64,000 nt of DNA from Pseudoteredinibacter isoporae. Lineage in GTDB: Bacteria > Pseudomonadota > Gammaproteobacteria > Pseudomonadales > Cellvibrionaceae. The position numbers were made by a program, and so were the translations under genes. The stretch spans positions 1,612,001 through 1,676,000 of the forward strand of contig NZ_JAAONY010000001.1 in NCBI RefSeq assembly GCF_011602085.1. Reading direction: 5' to 3'. The notes beneath the pieces were generated by a model that was not told the origin of the DNA, made no database searches, and saw only the letters and a program-made list of their open reading frames with translations. This document shows positions 44,177 to 54,361 of this stretch, in pieces. Within the stretch, counting starts at the first letter, position 1, and every line of letters starts with the position of its first letter.

Positions 44177-45484
44177 TTAGTTGCCTGCGATCTTGTTCAG
44201 CTTGATTTCCACATAAGCTTCGTCGCGAATTTCCTGCAGCCAGTTCGGCAGCTCTTCTTCAAAACGACGCTTGCCAATAATGTTGGCGGCCTGGTTGCGA
44301 ATAACCGTATCGGTGAAATCCTGTTGACGACGCTCATCCACCTTCAGAATATGCCAGCCAAATTGGCTGCGGAAGGGTTCGGAGATCTGACCAATGTCGG
44401 TCGCTTTCATGGTTGCTTCAAATTCCGGCACGAACTGTCCGGGTGTTGACCAACCTAGATCACCACCGCTTAGCATAGAGCCGATATCTTCCGAGTGGTT
44501 TTTGGCCAGCTCGGCAAAATCCGCACCGCCTTGCAGCTCTTCGCGAATATGGGAGATTTTTTCGAATGCTTCTTTGTCGCTCAAAATCGTAGAAGGCTTC
44601 ACCAGAATGTGGCGAACCTTAGACTGTTCAACAATGGTCTCTTCGCCGCCACGCTGATCGTAGAGCTTCAAAATGTGGAAACCGGCATCACTGCGAATGG
44701 GTTCGCTGACATCGCCCTTGCTCATGCTGGGCACGGCTTCGGCGAGCAGGCTGGGCAGTTGGGAGGTTTTACGCCAGCCCAGGTCGCCGCCTTGCAGGGC
44801 CATCTGGCCATTTGAATTGGCGATGGCCAACTCCCGGAAATTGGCACCGTTGCTCAGCTGTTCGTAGAGGTCGCTGGCTTTGGCTTTGGCGTCATCGACG
44901 GTTTCTTCGTCGGCACCCGCGCTCAGGCTGATCAGGATGTGTCCCAGTTGATAATCAGGAGATACCCAGAATTTGCCTTCCTGGGATTCCAGGAAATTAT
45001 CGATTTCCTGGTCGCTGACGTGGATGCGGCGATTCACGCTGCCTTTCTGAACACGGTTAATAACCATTTCGCGGCGCAGGCGTTCTTTGAATTGCGCCAT
45101 GCTCATGCCGTCGCTCCACAGTTGTTGTTGGAACTGCTCCATGGACAAGCCACCACCGGCCGCCATGCGAGAGATTGCCTGACTGATTTCCTGTTCGCTG
45201 ATTTCAACACCGGCACGCTGGCCCATTTGCAGCTGCAAACGCTCACGGATCAAATGTTCAAGCACCTGGTCGCGTAATACACCTTCTGGAGGCAGCTCGG
45301 TATTCTGAGCTTGCAAGCGCTTGCTGATCAGCGCCAATTGCTGCTGCAGCTCGCTGGCCATAACCACATCGTTATCGACAATCGCGACGACTTTATCCAG
45401 AGCGATGGTTTGGGCGACGGTGCTCAGGCTCAAACTTAAACCGAGACCCGCAATCAGTGATTTTATGGTTTTATTACTGTTCAT
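44177..45484 (-). CDS. surA: Periplasmic chaperone/peptidyl-prolyl isomerase SurA
   Basis: Delivers unfolded outer-membrane proteins, including LptD, to the assembly machinery. From ATG 45484 the protein has 435 residues with a signal peptide ending STVAQ (about residue 25). An N-terminal chaperone domain (VVAIVDNDVVMASELQQQ) is followed by two parvulin domains (about 175-275 and 285-385, each with GGDLGW) and a short C-terminal helix. A TTG fifteen bases upstream is an unlikely alternative. Only four bases separate it from the lptD stop, so chaperone and client are made together. Confidence 0.96.
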   Translation of the reverse strand: MNSNKTIKSLIAGLGLSLSLSTVAQTIALDKVVAIVDNDVVMASELQQQLALISKRLQAQNTELPPEGVLRDQVLEHLIRERLQLQMGQRAGVEISEQEISQAISRMAAGGGLSMEQFQQQLWSDGMSMAQFKERLRREMVINRVQKGSVNRRIHVSDQEIDNFLESQEGKFWVSPDYQLGHILISLSAGADEETVDDAKAKASDLYEQLSNGANFRELAIANSNGQMALQGGDLGWRKTSQLPSLLAEAVPSMSKGDVSEPIRSDAGFHILKLYDQRGGEETIVEQSKVRHILVKPSTILSDKEAFEKISHIREELQGGADFAELAKNHSEDIGSMLSGGDLGWSTPGQFVPEFEATMKATDIGQISEPFRSQFGWHILKVDERRQQDFTDTVIRNQAANIIGKRRFEEELPNWLQEIRDEAYVEIKLNKIAGN

Positions 45485-45488
45485 ACTG

Positions 45489-48293
45489 TTAATTTCCAAA
45501 CATGTCTTCGCGTTGCTGGTAGCCGTAAATCGCGTCTTTCAGGATGCTGCTCAAGCGTTTGCCTGTTCCGCCCAAGCCTTTGAGTTGGATTTCAAAGAAT
45601 ATCCCGCTGTCTTCCTGCACCTGCTGGTCAACCAGGGTGCCCTGGGTCGCCAGGAAGTTGTCAATCCAGCGGCGGCCAACCAGACGAATGCGGTAGCAGC
45701 AGCTGTTATATTCGAACCCGGCAAGGGTCTCAAGTTCCCGGCTATTGGTAACGTCATAGTTGGCGCGGGCGATCAGGCTCCAGCTGTCGAATACCGGCAG
45801 GATAAAGGAAACATCGGCTTGCTCGATATCGTTGTCGAGCAGTTCATTGGTGATGCCGTTGTTGTTGAAGTCGGTATTGTCCAGCTGACCGAAGTTGCGA
45901 TCATAGCGGTAGCTCAGGTTAAAGATACGAGCATCTTCATCCATGTAGCGCAGATAAACATTACCGCGCTCCAGGCGATCGTCGTACTGGCGCCAGGTCA
46001 GGTCGACACCGTAGCGCAACTTCTGGGACAGACTGCCGCTTAATAGGAAGGCGTATTCGGATTGATTACCGATTTGCTTTTCCAGTCGATCCAATTGACG
46101 GCGGGCCTGAATGCGCTCGGAAATATTGCTCGAAGACAGTTGTGCCGTCAGTTCCTGACGCAGGGTTTCGGCATTGCTCAGATCACCAAACTCGCCCGTC
46201 AGTGAAACCTGGCGGTCTTCAAAGTAGAAAATCTGGCCAAGGCTTACGCGCAACCACTCTTCACCGCTGCGCTGATTGATAAAGCGCGAGGTCAGACCCA
46301 CGGAAAGCTGATTGGCATCATCGATTCTGTCAGCACCGGCGAACCGGCTGGTGCGGAACAGCTGACTGTAGCCGACGGTAACATCCGAGGTGTCGAAATC
46401 AATGTCGGCGCCGCCGGGTGTCAGATTGTAGAAGTCACTCTGGTCGGCGTGATCGCTGTAGAAATAAAATAGGCGCGGTTCAAACGTCTGCTTGTAGTTT
46501 TTGCCAAACAGATTACCCAAGCGCTCGAAGTAAATAGTGCTGTCGATGCTGGCCATGCCGGCGGCGGCGTTCGGGCTGTCGTTGGCTGTGTCGAGCAGGT
46601 TAATACTGTCCAGCTTGTAGGACAGGGCGCGGGCACCAATCATTGGGCGAAAATAACCCCAGGCCCATTGCTTGTCCCAGTTCAGGCGGTAATCCAGGCG
46701 AGCACGGTCACCCACAATGCGGTTGGCATTACGGTCTTTGTCGCGGTGATCAAACTGGGTGTATTCGTTCAGCAATTCTGCACTGAAATCGCCCCATTGG
46801 TAGTTGCCCATGGCGCGCACGGTGGGGAGTTGCTTGTAGGGTGAGGCCAGACCATTAACGATGGTCTGGAATTTCTCGGCTTTGATGGAGACATCCCAGT
46901 TATCCAGTCGGTAACCGGCTAACGCCAGCTGACGCAGATCACTGATGCTGTTCAGTGACAGACTGGCAGTATCCAAATCGCGCAGATAATCGCGATCACT
47001 TACCTGGGTGTAATCAATTTTCGAGTACCAGGATTCGCCACGGCCTTTTTGGTCGACACCGACCAACCAGCGGTCTTCATCCAGATAAGGGCTTGCTTGT
47101 CCCGGGCTGATCAGGCCTTCATTCACCAGACGCTGATTGTCTTTATCGTTACCACCTTCATCTTTGGCCAGGTAGGCAAAGTTGGCGTCGGTTTTGAAGT
47201 AGCGGTTCAGGTGGCGGAATTCGGTTTCCAGCATAAAGCCGCGATCATTAATGTAACGCGGCGTGAGGGTCATGTCGTAATTGGGTGCCAAGTTTAAATA
47301 GTACGGCACGGTCAGATCGATACCACCGCTGTCGCTGGAGCTGATCGATGGGAAGAGCAATCCGGATTTACGCTTGTCGCCCACCGGGAATTGCAGATAC
47401 GGAGTGTAGAACACCGGAATGCCTTTGACGCGCAATACGATATCGCGCGCGGTGCCTACTTCGGTTTTCGGGTCGATATGTACGCTTCGGCCCTGCAGCA
47501 ACCAGGATGGATCTTCAGGCTCACACTGGGAATAGCTGGCTTCGGTCATTTCCAGGGTTTTGTCGCCCAGGCGGGTAATCTGGGTTGCACTGCCATGAAT
47601 GCCTTGCTGGTGCAGCACGTACTGTGCGTTGTTCACATGAGCCACACCGCTGTCCATGTCCATATCCATGGAGTCGCCCTTGATCAGTACTCCGGGCTCG
47701 CGCAGGCGGATATTGCCATCCAGTTCGGCGGTGCTGGTGCCGCGATCCACCATGGCTCGGTCGGCTTCCAGCTGGCGATAGCCCTGGATCATTTTGACAT
47801 CGCCTTCCAGGGTCGCGCTGGTTTCCTGCATGGCTTCGGTAGAGTCAGCCGAGAGTCTAAGCGGAGCACCATCCGGGTCCAGTTGGGCCTCTTCGTCTTC
47901 GCGCATCGGCTCGACAAAAGCACCACAGCAACCCGGGCTCAGGTTTTTGCGCTGCTCTTCAGAAAGTTGTTCTTCTCGCACCCAGTCCAGTGGGTGGTAA
48001 CTGCGTACGGATTTGGCATCGGCACTGCCGGCCGGACCTTTATTGCCTCCCAGAAAGACATTGCTGCGCTGGGGGCGCTCGTACACTTCGGGGTTTGGCT
48101 TGGATTCACAAGCCCATTTACCGTCTTCGGCCTTACAATCCCAGAGTGAGTTGTCATCCTGTGCAACAGCCAATTGGCCGAGGCCAGAGCTGATCAGGGC
48201 GATAGCTGCAGCCAGGGCAGATACCCGGCCTGGAGCCTTGCTGGAAGAATGAGGTAAAAGAGCGCGTAGTTGTGGTTGGCGAGGCTTGGCCAT
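45489..48293 (-). CDS. lptD: LPS-assembly protein LptD
   Basis: Outer-membrane barrel that inserts lipopolysaccharide into the outer leaflet, with LptE. The protein has 934 residues, long but within the range for this group. A signal peptide (to about residue 44, ending LAVAQ) precedes an N-terminal OstA/jellyroll domain (about 160-330), then the large barrel with PYLQFPVGDKRKSGLLFPS. Cysteines near the N-terminus (CKAEDGKWAC, and the CC of PGCCGA) and near the C-terminus (NSCCYRIRL) fit the inter-domain disulfides needed for function. First gene of the run through apaH. Confidence 0.96.
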   Translation of the reverse strand: MAKPRQPQLRALLPHSSSKAPGRVSALAAAIALISSGLGQLAVAQDDNSLWDCKAEDGKWACESKPNPEVYERPQRSNVFLGGNKGPAGSADAKSVRSYHPLDWVREEQLSEEQRKNLSPGCCGAFVEPMREDEEAQLDPDGAPLRLSADSTEAMQETSATLEGDVKMIQGYRQLEADRAMVDRGTSTAELDGNIRLREPGVLIKGDSMDMDMDSGVAHVNNAQYVLHQQGIHGSATQITRLGDKTLEMTEASYSQCEPEDPSWLLQGRSVHIDPKTEVGTARDIVLRVKGIPVFYTPYLQFPVGDKRKSGLLFPSISSSDSGGIDLTVPYYLNLAPNYDMTLTPRYINDRGFMLETEFRHLNRYFKTDANFAYLAKDEGGNDKDNQRLVNEGLISPGQASPYLDEDRWLVGVDQKGRGESWYSKIDYTQVSDRDYLRDLDTASLSLNSISDLRQLALAGYRLDNWDVSIKAEKFQTIVNGLASPYKQLPTVRAMGNYQWGDFSAELLNEYTQFDHRDKDRNANRIVGDRARLDYRLNWDKQWAWGYFRPMIGARALSYKLDSINLLDTANDSPNAAAGMASIDSTIYFERLGNLFGKNYKQTFEPRLFYFYSDHADQSDFYNLTPGGADIDFDTSDVTVGYSQLFRTSRFAGADRIDDANQLSVGLTSRFINQRSGEEWLRVSLGQIFYFEDRQVSLTGEFGDLSNAETLRQELTAQLSSSNISERIQARRQLDRLEKQIGNQSEYAFLLSGSLSQKLRYGVDLTWRQYDDRLERGNVYLRYMDEDARIFNLSYRYDRNFGQLDNTDFNNNGITNELLDNDIEQADVSFILPVFDSWSLIARANYDVTNSRELETLAGFEYNSCCYRIRLVGRRWIDNFLATQGTLVDQQVQEDSGIFFEIQLKGLGGTGKRLSSILKDAIYGYQQREDMFGN

Positions 48294-48526
48294 GCAATTC
48301 GAAACCCAAATTTATCGTGTCTACAAGCGGCCTGCGGGATGGTGAGGGCAGGCATTATTTTGTTGTTTTTAGCGCCAGCACGGTATTGCCGCCAGCAGCT
48401 TTGGCAAACCGTCGATTCTACTTGGGTTGAAGGGGGCTGGCTACTGCTATAGTCCTAGTAAGAGGAAAAAACACACGGCTTTTTGACTGGCTCCCTTGGC
48501 ATTTATGCGGCTGGCAGGTACAGTCC

Positions 48527-49693
48527 ATGCAAAATCCATCTATTGCAGTAAATATGTCCGCTTCTGACCACACCCCCAAGCAAAATATCGATTTCACCCC
48601 TGAATTACGCCAATGGTTACGCCGAGAGCTGTCTTTGGAGGAATTGCCCGCCCTGAAGCCACTGGGTGGAGATGCCGGTTTTCGCCGTTATTTTCGATTT
48701 GCCGGGGACATTCGCAAGGATGGGCGAGCTTTGATGGCGGTATTTGCTCCGCCCGATGTCGAGAAGAACGAAGAGTTTGTAGCGGTATCCGAGCTGCTCA
48801 CGACGCTGGGGGCCAAAACCCCTGAGATCTTTGCCAAGGATCTGGAGCAAGGCTTCTTCCTCCTGGAAGACCTTGGCAGTCAGCATTTGTTTGATGTCCT
48901 CTCCCGTGACAATGTGTCGGATTTATATGGTCATGCATCAGAGTTAATTATCAGTATTCAGCAGGGATCTCAAGTCAGCGTCTTGCCTGCTTATGATGAA
49001 GAGTTACTCAATCGGGAGATGTCGCTGTTCGGTGAGTGGTTTGTTCCCAAACTGCTGGGTCATGAGGTGAGCAGGGATGAACAGCACATGCTGGATGCCT
49101 GTTTTACATTATTGGCGGACAGCGCACTGCAACAGGAATACCGACTGGTCCACCGTGATTATCATAGCCGCAACATTATGCTGGATGATAACGGCCTGGC
49201 CCTGATTGATTTCCAAGACGCGGTTTGGGGGCCGGTGACATACGATTTGGTGTCATTGCTGCGTGACTGTTATGTGTACTGGCCAGAAGCTACGGTCTAC
49301 CAGGCGTTGGAAGTCCACTGGCAAAAGATGCCGACGGAATTAAAAGGCGAGATGAACTTCCCGCAATTTAAAAAAGCCTTCGATTGGATGGGGCTGCAAA
49401 GACACATCAAAGTGTTGGGCATTTTTGCTCGCCTGGCGCTGCGCGATAATAAACAGGCGTACCTGAACGATTTGCCTTTGGTTATTCGCTATACGCTGGA
49501 AGTGGCCGAGCATTATGAGGAGCTGGCGGAATTTGTGAGCTGGTTTAAGCAACGCCTCCTGCCTTTATGTGAACAACAAGACTGGTATCAGGATTATCGT
49601 CAGGCAGGAGAACAAGGGGCTCATCTGAGTCGTGAATCCGCTACTTTACCCTTTGTGGGTGCGAACGATCTCTTGTTAAAGGAATCTTCATGA
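48527..49693 (+). CDS. amgK: N-acetylmuramate/N-acetylglucosamine kinase
   Basis: Anomeric sugar kinase of the aminoglycoside-phosphotransferase fold that phosphorylates MurNAc at C1 in the Pseudomonas-type cell-wall recycling route. The 388-residue protein has the kinase signature LVHRDYHSRNIMLDDNGLALIDFQDA with catalytic Asp and metal-binding DFQD. An ATG 27 bases in (MSASDHT) is an alternative start. It is translationally coupled to murU (ATGA overlap) and divergent from lptD, the same neighbourhood as in Pseudomonas. Confidence 0.93.
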   Translation: MQNPSIAVNMSASDHTPKQNIDFTPELRQWLRRELSLEELPALKPLGGDAGFRRYFRFAGDIRKDGRALMAVFAPPDVEKNEEFVAVSELLTTLGAKTPEIFAKDLEQGFFLLEDLGSQHLFDVLSRDNVSDLYGHASELIISIQQGSQVSVLPAYDEELLNREMSLFGEWFVPKLLGHEVSRDEQHMLDACFTLLADSALQQEYRLVHRDYHSRNIMLDDNGLALIDFQDAVWGPVTYDLVSLLRDCYVYWPEATVYQALEVHWQKMPTELKGEMNFPQFKKAFDWMGLQRHIKVLGIFARLALRDNKQAYLNDLPLVIRYTLEVAEHYEELAEFVSWFKQRLLPLCEQQDWYQDYRQAGEQGAHLSRESATLPFVGANDLLLKESS

Positions 49694-50364
49694 AGGCGAT
49701 GATTCTTGCGGCGGGTAAGGGCACGCGCATGCAGCCGCTGACCTTACACACGCCCAAGCCTTTGTTGGAAGCCGGTGGGAAAAGCCTGATTGAGCATCAG
49801 CTCGATCGAATTAAAAGTGCGGGTATTCACGAAGTCATCATTAATATTGCTTACCTGGGTGAACAGATTCGTGAGCATCTGGGAGATGGCAGCGCTTACG
49901 GTTTGCGTATTCATTACAGTGTAGAACCCGAACCTTTGGAAACCGCAGGCGCTATTGCCCATGCGCTTCCTTTGTTGGGTGATGAGCCGTTTTTATTGCT
50001 CAATGGTGATGTGTGGTGTGAGTTCCCTCTGGAACAACTTTGTCAGCATCCATTGAACGGCAGCTCGGGAAGATTGTTGTTGGTGAATAATCCTGCCTTC
50101 AAAACCCATGGCGATTTTTCCATCGACCAAAATCAGTTGTTGGGGATGCTGGAGCTGGGTGAAGGTTATACTTACGCGGGCATCGCATTATTGTTACCCG
50201 CGTTGGTTGCCGATTACCCTAATAAGCGAAAGATTTTTGCTTTGCGTGAAGTGTTTGATGCCGCGATTGCTCAGGGGCAGCTAAGTGCCGAGGTATATCG
50301 TGGGGATTGGCGGGACATCGGCACTGTCGAGCGTCTTCAAGAACTGCGGGATGATCTTTCCTGA
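49690..50364 (+). CDS. murU: N-acetylmuramate-1-phosphate uridylyltransferase
   Basis: Nucleotidyltransferase of 224 residues that makes UDP-MurNAc from MurNAc-1-phosphate, bypassing de novo synthesis and thereby fosfomycin-sensitive MurA. The N-terminal AAGKGTRMQPLTLHTPKPLL is the nucleotide- and metal-binding signature, followed by NGDVWCEFPLEQL and WRDIGTVERL. It follows amgK with a four-base overlap; the pairing supports this specific function over a generic sugar nucleotidyltransferase. Confidence 0.92.
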   Translation: MKAMILAAGKGTRMQPLTLHTPKPLLEAGGKSLIEHQLDRIKSAGIHEVIINIAYLGEQIREHLGDGSAYGLRIHYSVEPEPLETAGAIAHALPLLGDEPFLLLNGDVWCEFPLEQLCQHPLNGSSGRLLLVNNPAFKTHGDFSIDQNQLLGMLELGEGYTYAGIALLLPALVADYPNKRKIFALREVFDAAIAQGQLSAEVYRGDWRDIGTVERLQELRDDLS

Positions 50365-50470
50365 TTGTCTGTTGTTCTGGTGCTTACCGTTATCTTATCA
50401 AGCTTGCCATCAAGTTTTTTATCACAGTGTCTTTTTATTAAGGCATCTTTTTATCACAGCCTCTTTTCTA

Positions 50471-51616
50471 TTACAGCGTTTTCGCTCGACCTTTCGCGTA
50501 GCGATTTAAAAAACCGCGAACCCGTTTGCTCATCGGATTTTCTCCCAATGCCAGTTTACTCGAAGGTAATGGCAGCTGTTGTTGACGATACACAGGCAGG
50601 CCCGCACGTAAGGCATGGGCTTTTCGCTGCTGCGCGAGCTGTAGACTTTCCTCGCCTTCATCAAAATAAATGTCCAGCACATATAAATCCAGATCAGCCA
50701 TGGATTTTGCCAGATTAAAATTCGGATCCCCGGGAATATGCGAAGCGGCATTAATGCTTACCAATGCCGCGATGGGTTTGGCAACGGTGGCTTGGGGATT
50801 GCTGGGCGGAGCGACGGGAATATCGGCGATCATTTTTACTGCACGGATGACGGATTGGCCTTCACAGATAATCGCAATATTGAGCAAACCCTGTTGCCGC
50901 AGATATTCGTAAGCTTCCATTAAGCGCTCATAGGCCTGGGCTTCCGGGTCGACGGTATTACCGGAATCTTCTTCGGTCATGGTCATTGAGCTTTCTTCGG
51001 CCGCCATTTCCTGTGCAGCTGACGCTGTATTCTCTTGGGTTTTGTCGACTGGTGCGGATACCTCTTCCGGGTTGCCGTCTGGTGAGTTCTCAGATTGGGG
51101 ATCTGTGCTCATTGGGCTTGGAATTGTACCCACCGTGGTGCGTTTGGGTATGGCCTCCGGCAAACTGGAGGGCAAGCTTATTGCCAGACTGGTCCAACCA
51201 TGCTTGGCGAGATTGTCGCTCAATACGCGGCTGGTGTGAGGCCAGCGTGGATGCTGGCCATCGCTGTGCAACACAATGGCCGCGCCATAGGGCAGGGGGC
51301 GCCAAGCTTCCTGATAGACCCCGAGAAAGCGATTTTCTCCTTCACCCAGCCAAAGCAGGGATTCGGGATCGATCTCTTTGGCCAGTGCTTCCATTTTTTC
51401 CTGTGCCAGGTATTGCTTGTCCAGTTTGGGACGAACAATTGGCTCGCTCCCGGTATCCGTTTCAGTCGAGGTCTCGGTAGGCGTCTTGGCAGGATTGTTG
51501 GCCGTCGTTTCGGGTTCCGGGCCGCTTTTGTCCTCATCCTGTCCATAGGCAAAGCCACCCAATAGAAGGCAGAGTAAAAGGCAAGTAATGGAGAGCGAGG
51601 GTTTACTAAGATTCAT
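50471..51616 (-). CDS. DUF3530 family exported protein, alpha/beta-hydrolase-like
   Basis: Exported protein of 381 residues with a signal peptide (1-25, ending GFAYG). A low-complexity stretch rich in Thr, Glu and Pro (about 28-60) follows. The rest resembles DUF3530, a predicted hydrolase fold: GAAIVLHSDGQHPRWPH is in the position of the oxyanion strand and LAKHGWTSLAISLPS follows. The usual nucleophile elbow is poorly preserved (ICEGQSV), so enzymatic activity is uncertain. A second Glu/Ser-rich insert lies at about 160-215. It lies convergent to murU and divergent from rpe; function unknown. Confidence 0.75.
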   Translation of the reverse strand: MNLSKPSLSITCLLLCLLLGGFAYGQDEDKSGPEPETTANNPAKTPTETSTETDTGSEPIVRPKLDKQYLAQEKMEALAKEIDPESLLWLGEGENRFLGVYQEAWRPLPYGAAIVLHSDGQHPRWPHTSRVLSDNLAKHGWTSLAISLPSSLPEAIPKRTTVGTIPSPMSTDPQSENSPDGNPEEVSAPVDKTQENTASAAQEMAAEESSMTMTEEDSGNTVDPEAQAYERLMEAYEYLRQQGLLNIAIICEGQSVIRAVKMIADIPVAPPSNPQATVAKPIAALVSINAASHIPGDPNFNLAKSMADLDLYVLDIYFDEGEESLQLAQQRKAHALRAGLPVYRQQQLPLPSSKLALGENPMSKRVRGFLNRYAKGRAKTL

Positions 51617-51724
51617 GATCTGGACTTTTCGATTTTTATCGATTCTAAGTATAGCTGCTTGTGACAGTGTTGCTGTCGCAAGCTACAATAGCGCCCTGAT
51701 ATAGCCTGGATTAGATGTGTAGCC

Positions 51725-52405
51725 ATGAAAGATTTCAAAATAGCACCTTCCATACTGGCGGCCGACTTTGCTCGCCTGGGTGATGAAGTGAAAGACGTGC
51801 TGGATGCCGGTGCGGATATTGTCCATTTCGATGTGATGGATAACCACTATGTGCCAAACCTCACCATCGGCCCGATGGTGTGTAAAGCGCTGCGCAATTA
51901 CGGTATTACCGCGCCTGTCGATGTCCATCTGATGGTTGAGCCTGTGGACGATATGATCGGAATGTTCGCGGATGCCGGTGCCGATTACATTACCTTCCAC
52001 CCGGAAGCGTCTCGCCATGTTGACCGCTCTATTCAGCTGATCAAACAAAAAGGCTGCAAGGCCGGGCTGGTGCTGAATCCGGCCACCCCCATTGATTCGG
52101 TGCGTCATGTTCTGCCACAACTGGATATGTTGCTGCTGATGTCGGTGAACCCGGGTTTTGGCGGTCAGAAGTTTATTCCCTATACCCTGGATAAGCTGCG
52201 AGAAGCCCGCCGCTTGATTGATGAGATTGAAGCCAACAGCGATGCTTCTATCCGTTTGGAAATCGATGGTGGTGTTACGGCGGATAATATTTATGAGATC
52301 GCGAGCGCCGGTGCCGATACCTTTGTCGCGGGGTCGGCGATCTTTGGTAAAGAAGACTATCGCACAGCCATCGACAATATGCGTTCGGAGTTGGCTCGCG
52401 TATAG
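51725..52405 (+). CDS. rpe: Ribulose-phosphate 3-epimerase
   Basis: Pentose-phosphate enzyme interconverting ribulose-5-phosphate and xylulose-5-phosphate. The 226-residue TIM barrel has [13 protein letters not shown] at the start, [18 protein letters not shown] with metal-binding His and Asp, and [11 protein letters not shown] for the phosphate. In many relatives gph (phosphoglycolate phosphatase) and trpE follow; here a gamma-glutamyltransferase does. Confidence 0.96.
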   Translation: MKDFKIAPSILAADFARLGDEVKDVLDAGADIVHFDVMDNHYVPNLTIGPMVCKALRNYGITAPVDVHLMVEPVDDMIGMFADAGADYITFHPEASRHVDRSIQLIKQKGCKAGLVLNPATPIDSVRHVLPQLDMLLLMSVNPGFGGQKFIPYTLDKLREARRLIDEIEANSDASIRLEIDGGVTADNIYEIASAGADTFVAGSAIFGKEDYRTAIDNMRSELARV

Positions 52406-52476
52406 TCGTTCGGGGGGGCGTGTAGAGGCTTTGATCATGGCCTGATTTATTCGCCCAGTTGATAGCATCCTGCGGT

Positions 52477-52523
52477 AAGGCGCGGTTGGAACCCTATGGT
52501 TGCGGCCGCGCCTTTCGTCTTTT
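52477..52523 (+). terminator. Probable terminator after rpe
   Basis: AAGGCGCGG (52477-52485) pairs with CCGCGCCTT (52506-52514); the 20-base loop contains its own short repeat. TCGTCTTTT follows. Longer-looped than usual, but correctly placed between rpe and the next gene. Confidence 0.55.
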
Positions 52524-52615
52524 AAAGGGGTGGTTCGGAAGCTCACGCCCGATCAATACGGTTTTCCGGGATCGGGGTCTTATGCAAGAACAATAAATTG
52601 AAAGACAGGTGCCTT

Positions 52616-54304
52616 ATGAAAGCTTTAGTTGCATGGTGTTGTGCGGCAGCGGTTTGTGTCAGTCCGCTGGCACAGGCTTATGATCGAATTACCGGTTCAG
52701 AATTTGCGTCGCGTTCCGAAGTTATCGCCCAGCATGGTATGGCGGCAACGTCTCAACCCCTGGCAAGTCAGGTTGCTCTGGACATTCTGAAGAAAGGCGG
52801 CAATGCCGTTGATGCTGCGATCGCCGCCAACGCGGTGCTTGGTTTGGTTGAGCCCACGGGCAATGGCATTGGGGGTGATCTGTTTGCGATCATCTGGGAT
52901 GCCAAAAGCCAGCAGCTCTATGGTTTAAATGCCTCGGGGCGCTCGCCACAATCACTCAGCCTTGAGCATCTGAAATCCCAAGGCGATAAAATTCCGGCCT
53001 ACGGCCCGCTGCCCGTTTCGGTTCCCGGTACGGTTGATGGCTGGTTTGAAATGCACAATAAATTCGGCAAGCTGCCCATGGCGGAATTGCTGCAGCCAGC
53101 GATTGATTATTCCCGTGGTGGTTTCCCGGTATCTGAGTTGATTGCCTATTATTTGGAGCGCAGCGTGGCAGCTCGGGCAAAGTACCCGGGCTTTAAAGAC
53201 GTCTTTATGCCGAATGGCCGGATGCCCAAAAAAGGTGAAATTTTCCGAAATCCTGCGTTGGCGAATACTCTGGAAGCGATTGCTAAAGGTGGACGCGATG
53301 CCTTTTATAAAGGCGACATCGCCAAAGAAATCGATCGCTATATGAAGGCCAATGGTGGCTTTTTAAGTTATCAGGATATGGTTGATCACCGCAGCGATTG
53401 GGTAAAACCGGTGAGCAGTAATTATCGGGGTTACGACGTTTGGGAGTTACCACCCAATGGCCAGGGTATTGCGGCGCTTCACATTCTGAATTTGATGGAA
53501 GGCTTTGATGTGAAGGCCATGGGATTTGGCAGCGTGGATTATGTGCACGCTTTTGTGGAAGCCAAAAAAATTGCCTTTGCGGATCGGGCGCGTTTTTATG
53601 CTGATCCGGATTTCAGTGATATTCCCGTCGAGCGCATCATTTCCAAAGCCTATGCGGATAAACAGCGCCCAGAAATCGACATGAAAAAAGCCGCCAAACG
53701 CGATCACGCCGGACCGGTGGAAGGCGACACTATCTACATGACCACGGCCGATAAAGACGGCAATATGGTGTCTCTGATCCAAAGTAACTTCCGTGGCATG
53801 GGATCGGGCATGACTCCGGCCAAGCTCGGTTTTGTCCTGCAGAATCGGGGGGAGTTGTTCAACTTCACGGAAGGTCACCCGAATGTGTATGCGCCTGGAA
53901 AGCGCCCCTTCCATACGATTATTCCGGCCTTCGTGACCAAAGACGGAAAGCCCTGGTTGAGCTTTGGGGTTATGGGTGGCGCTACCCAGCCGCAGATGCA
54001 CGCCCAGATCGTGATCAATATGGTCGACTTTGGCATGAACCTTCAGGAAGCGGGTGACGCCCCGCGTATTTTGCACACCGGTTCCAGCCAGCCAACGGGT
54101 GAAATTATGCTGGATGGTGGCTATGTCAGTCTGGAGTCTGGCTTCCCAATGACGCTGCGTCGGGAGCTGGCCAAGCGCGGTCATGTGATTCGAGACAGTC
54201 TGGGTGCGTATGGGGGCTATCAAGCCATTTTGCGTGATCTGGAAAGCGGGATTTACTATGGCGCTTCCGAAACCCGTAAAGATGGCCAGGCGGCAGGATA
54301 TTAA
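52616..54304 (+). CDS. ggt: Gamma-glutamyltransferase-family Ntn hydrolase, exported
   Basis: Periplasmic enzyme of the gamma-glutamyltranspeptidase family, which self-cleaves to expose a catalytic Thr. From ATG 52616 it has 562 residues with a signal peptide (1-21, ending PLAQA). The likely nucleophile is Thr372 in GDTIYMTTADKDGN, which aligns with the E. coli catalytic Thr. The GDT-Y context is the YwrD/acylase-like variant rather than the classic TTH. GNAVDAAIAANAVLGLVEP and GSGMTPAKLGF are typical; the downstream GGATQPQ segment is also present. Glutathione or acyl-amide hydrolysis is likely; I cannot say which. Confidence 0.88.
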   Translation: MKALVAWCCAAAVCVSPLAQAYDRITGSEFASRSEVIAQHGMAATSQPLASQVALDILKKGGNAVDAAIAANAVLGLVEPTGNGIGGDLFAIIWDAKSQQLYGLNASGRSPQSLSLEHLKSQGDKIPAYGPLPVSVPGTVDGWFEMHNKFGKLPMAELLQPAIDYSRGGFPVSELIAYYLERSVAARAKYPGFKDVFMPNGRMPKKGEIFRNPALANTLEAIAKGGRDAFYKGDIAKEIDRYMKANGGFLSYQDMVDHRSDWVKPVSSNYRGYDVWELPPNGQGIAALHILNLMEGFDVKAMGFGSVDYVHAFVEAKKIAFADRARFYADPDFSDIPVERIISKAYADKQRPEIDMKKAAKRDHAGPVEGDTIYMTTADKDGNMVSLIQSNFRGMGSGMTPAKLGFVLQNRGELFNFTEGHPNVYAPGKRPFHTIIPAFVTKDGKPWLSFGVMGGATQPQMHAQIVINMVDFGMNLQEAGDAPRILHTGSSQPTGEIMLDGGYVSLESGFPMTLRRELAKRGHVIRDSLGAYGGYQAILRDLESGIYYGASETRKDGQAAGY

Positions 54305-54361
54305 GCCTGCCTGGATTCATTGATTGAGAAACCTTGGGCGGCCCTGTGTTAGAATCCGCCC

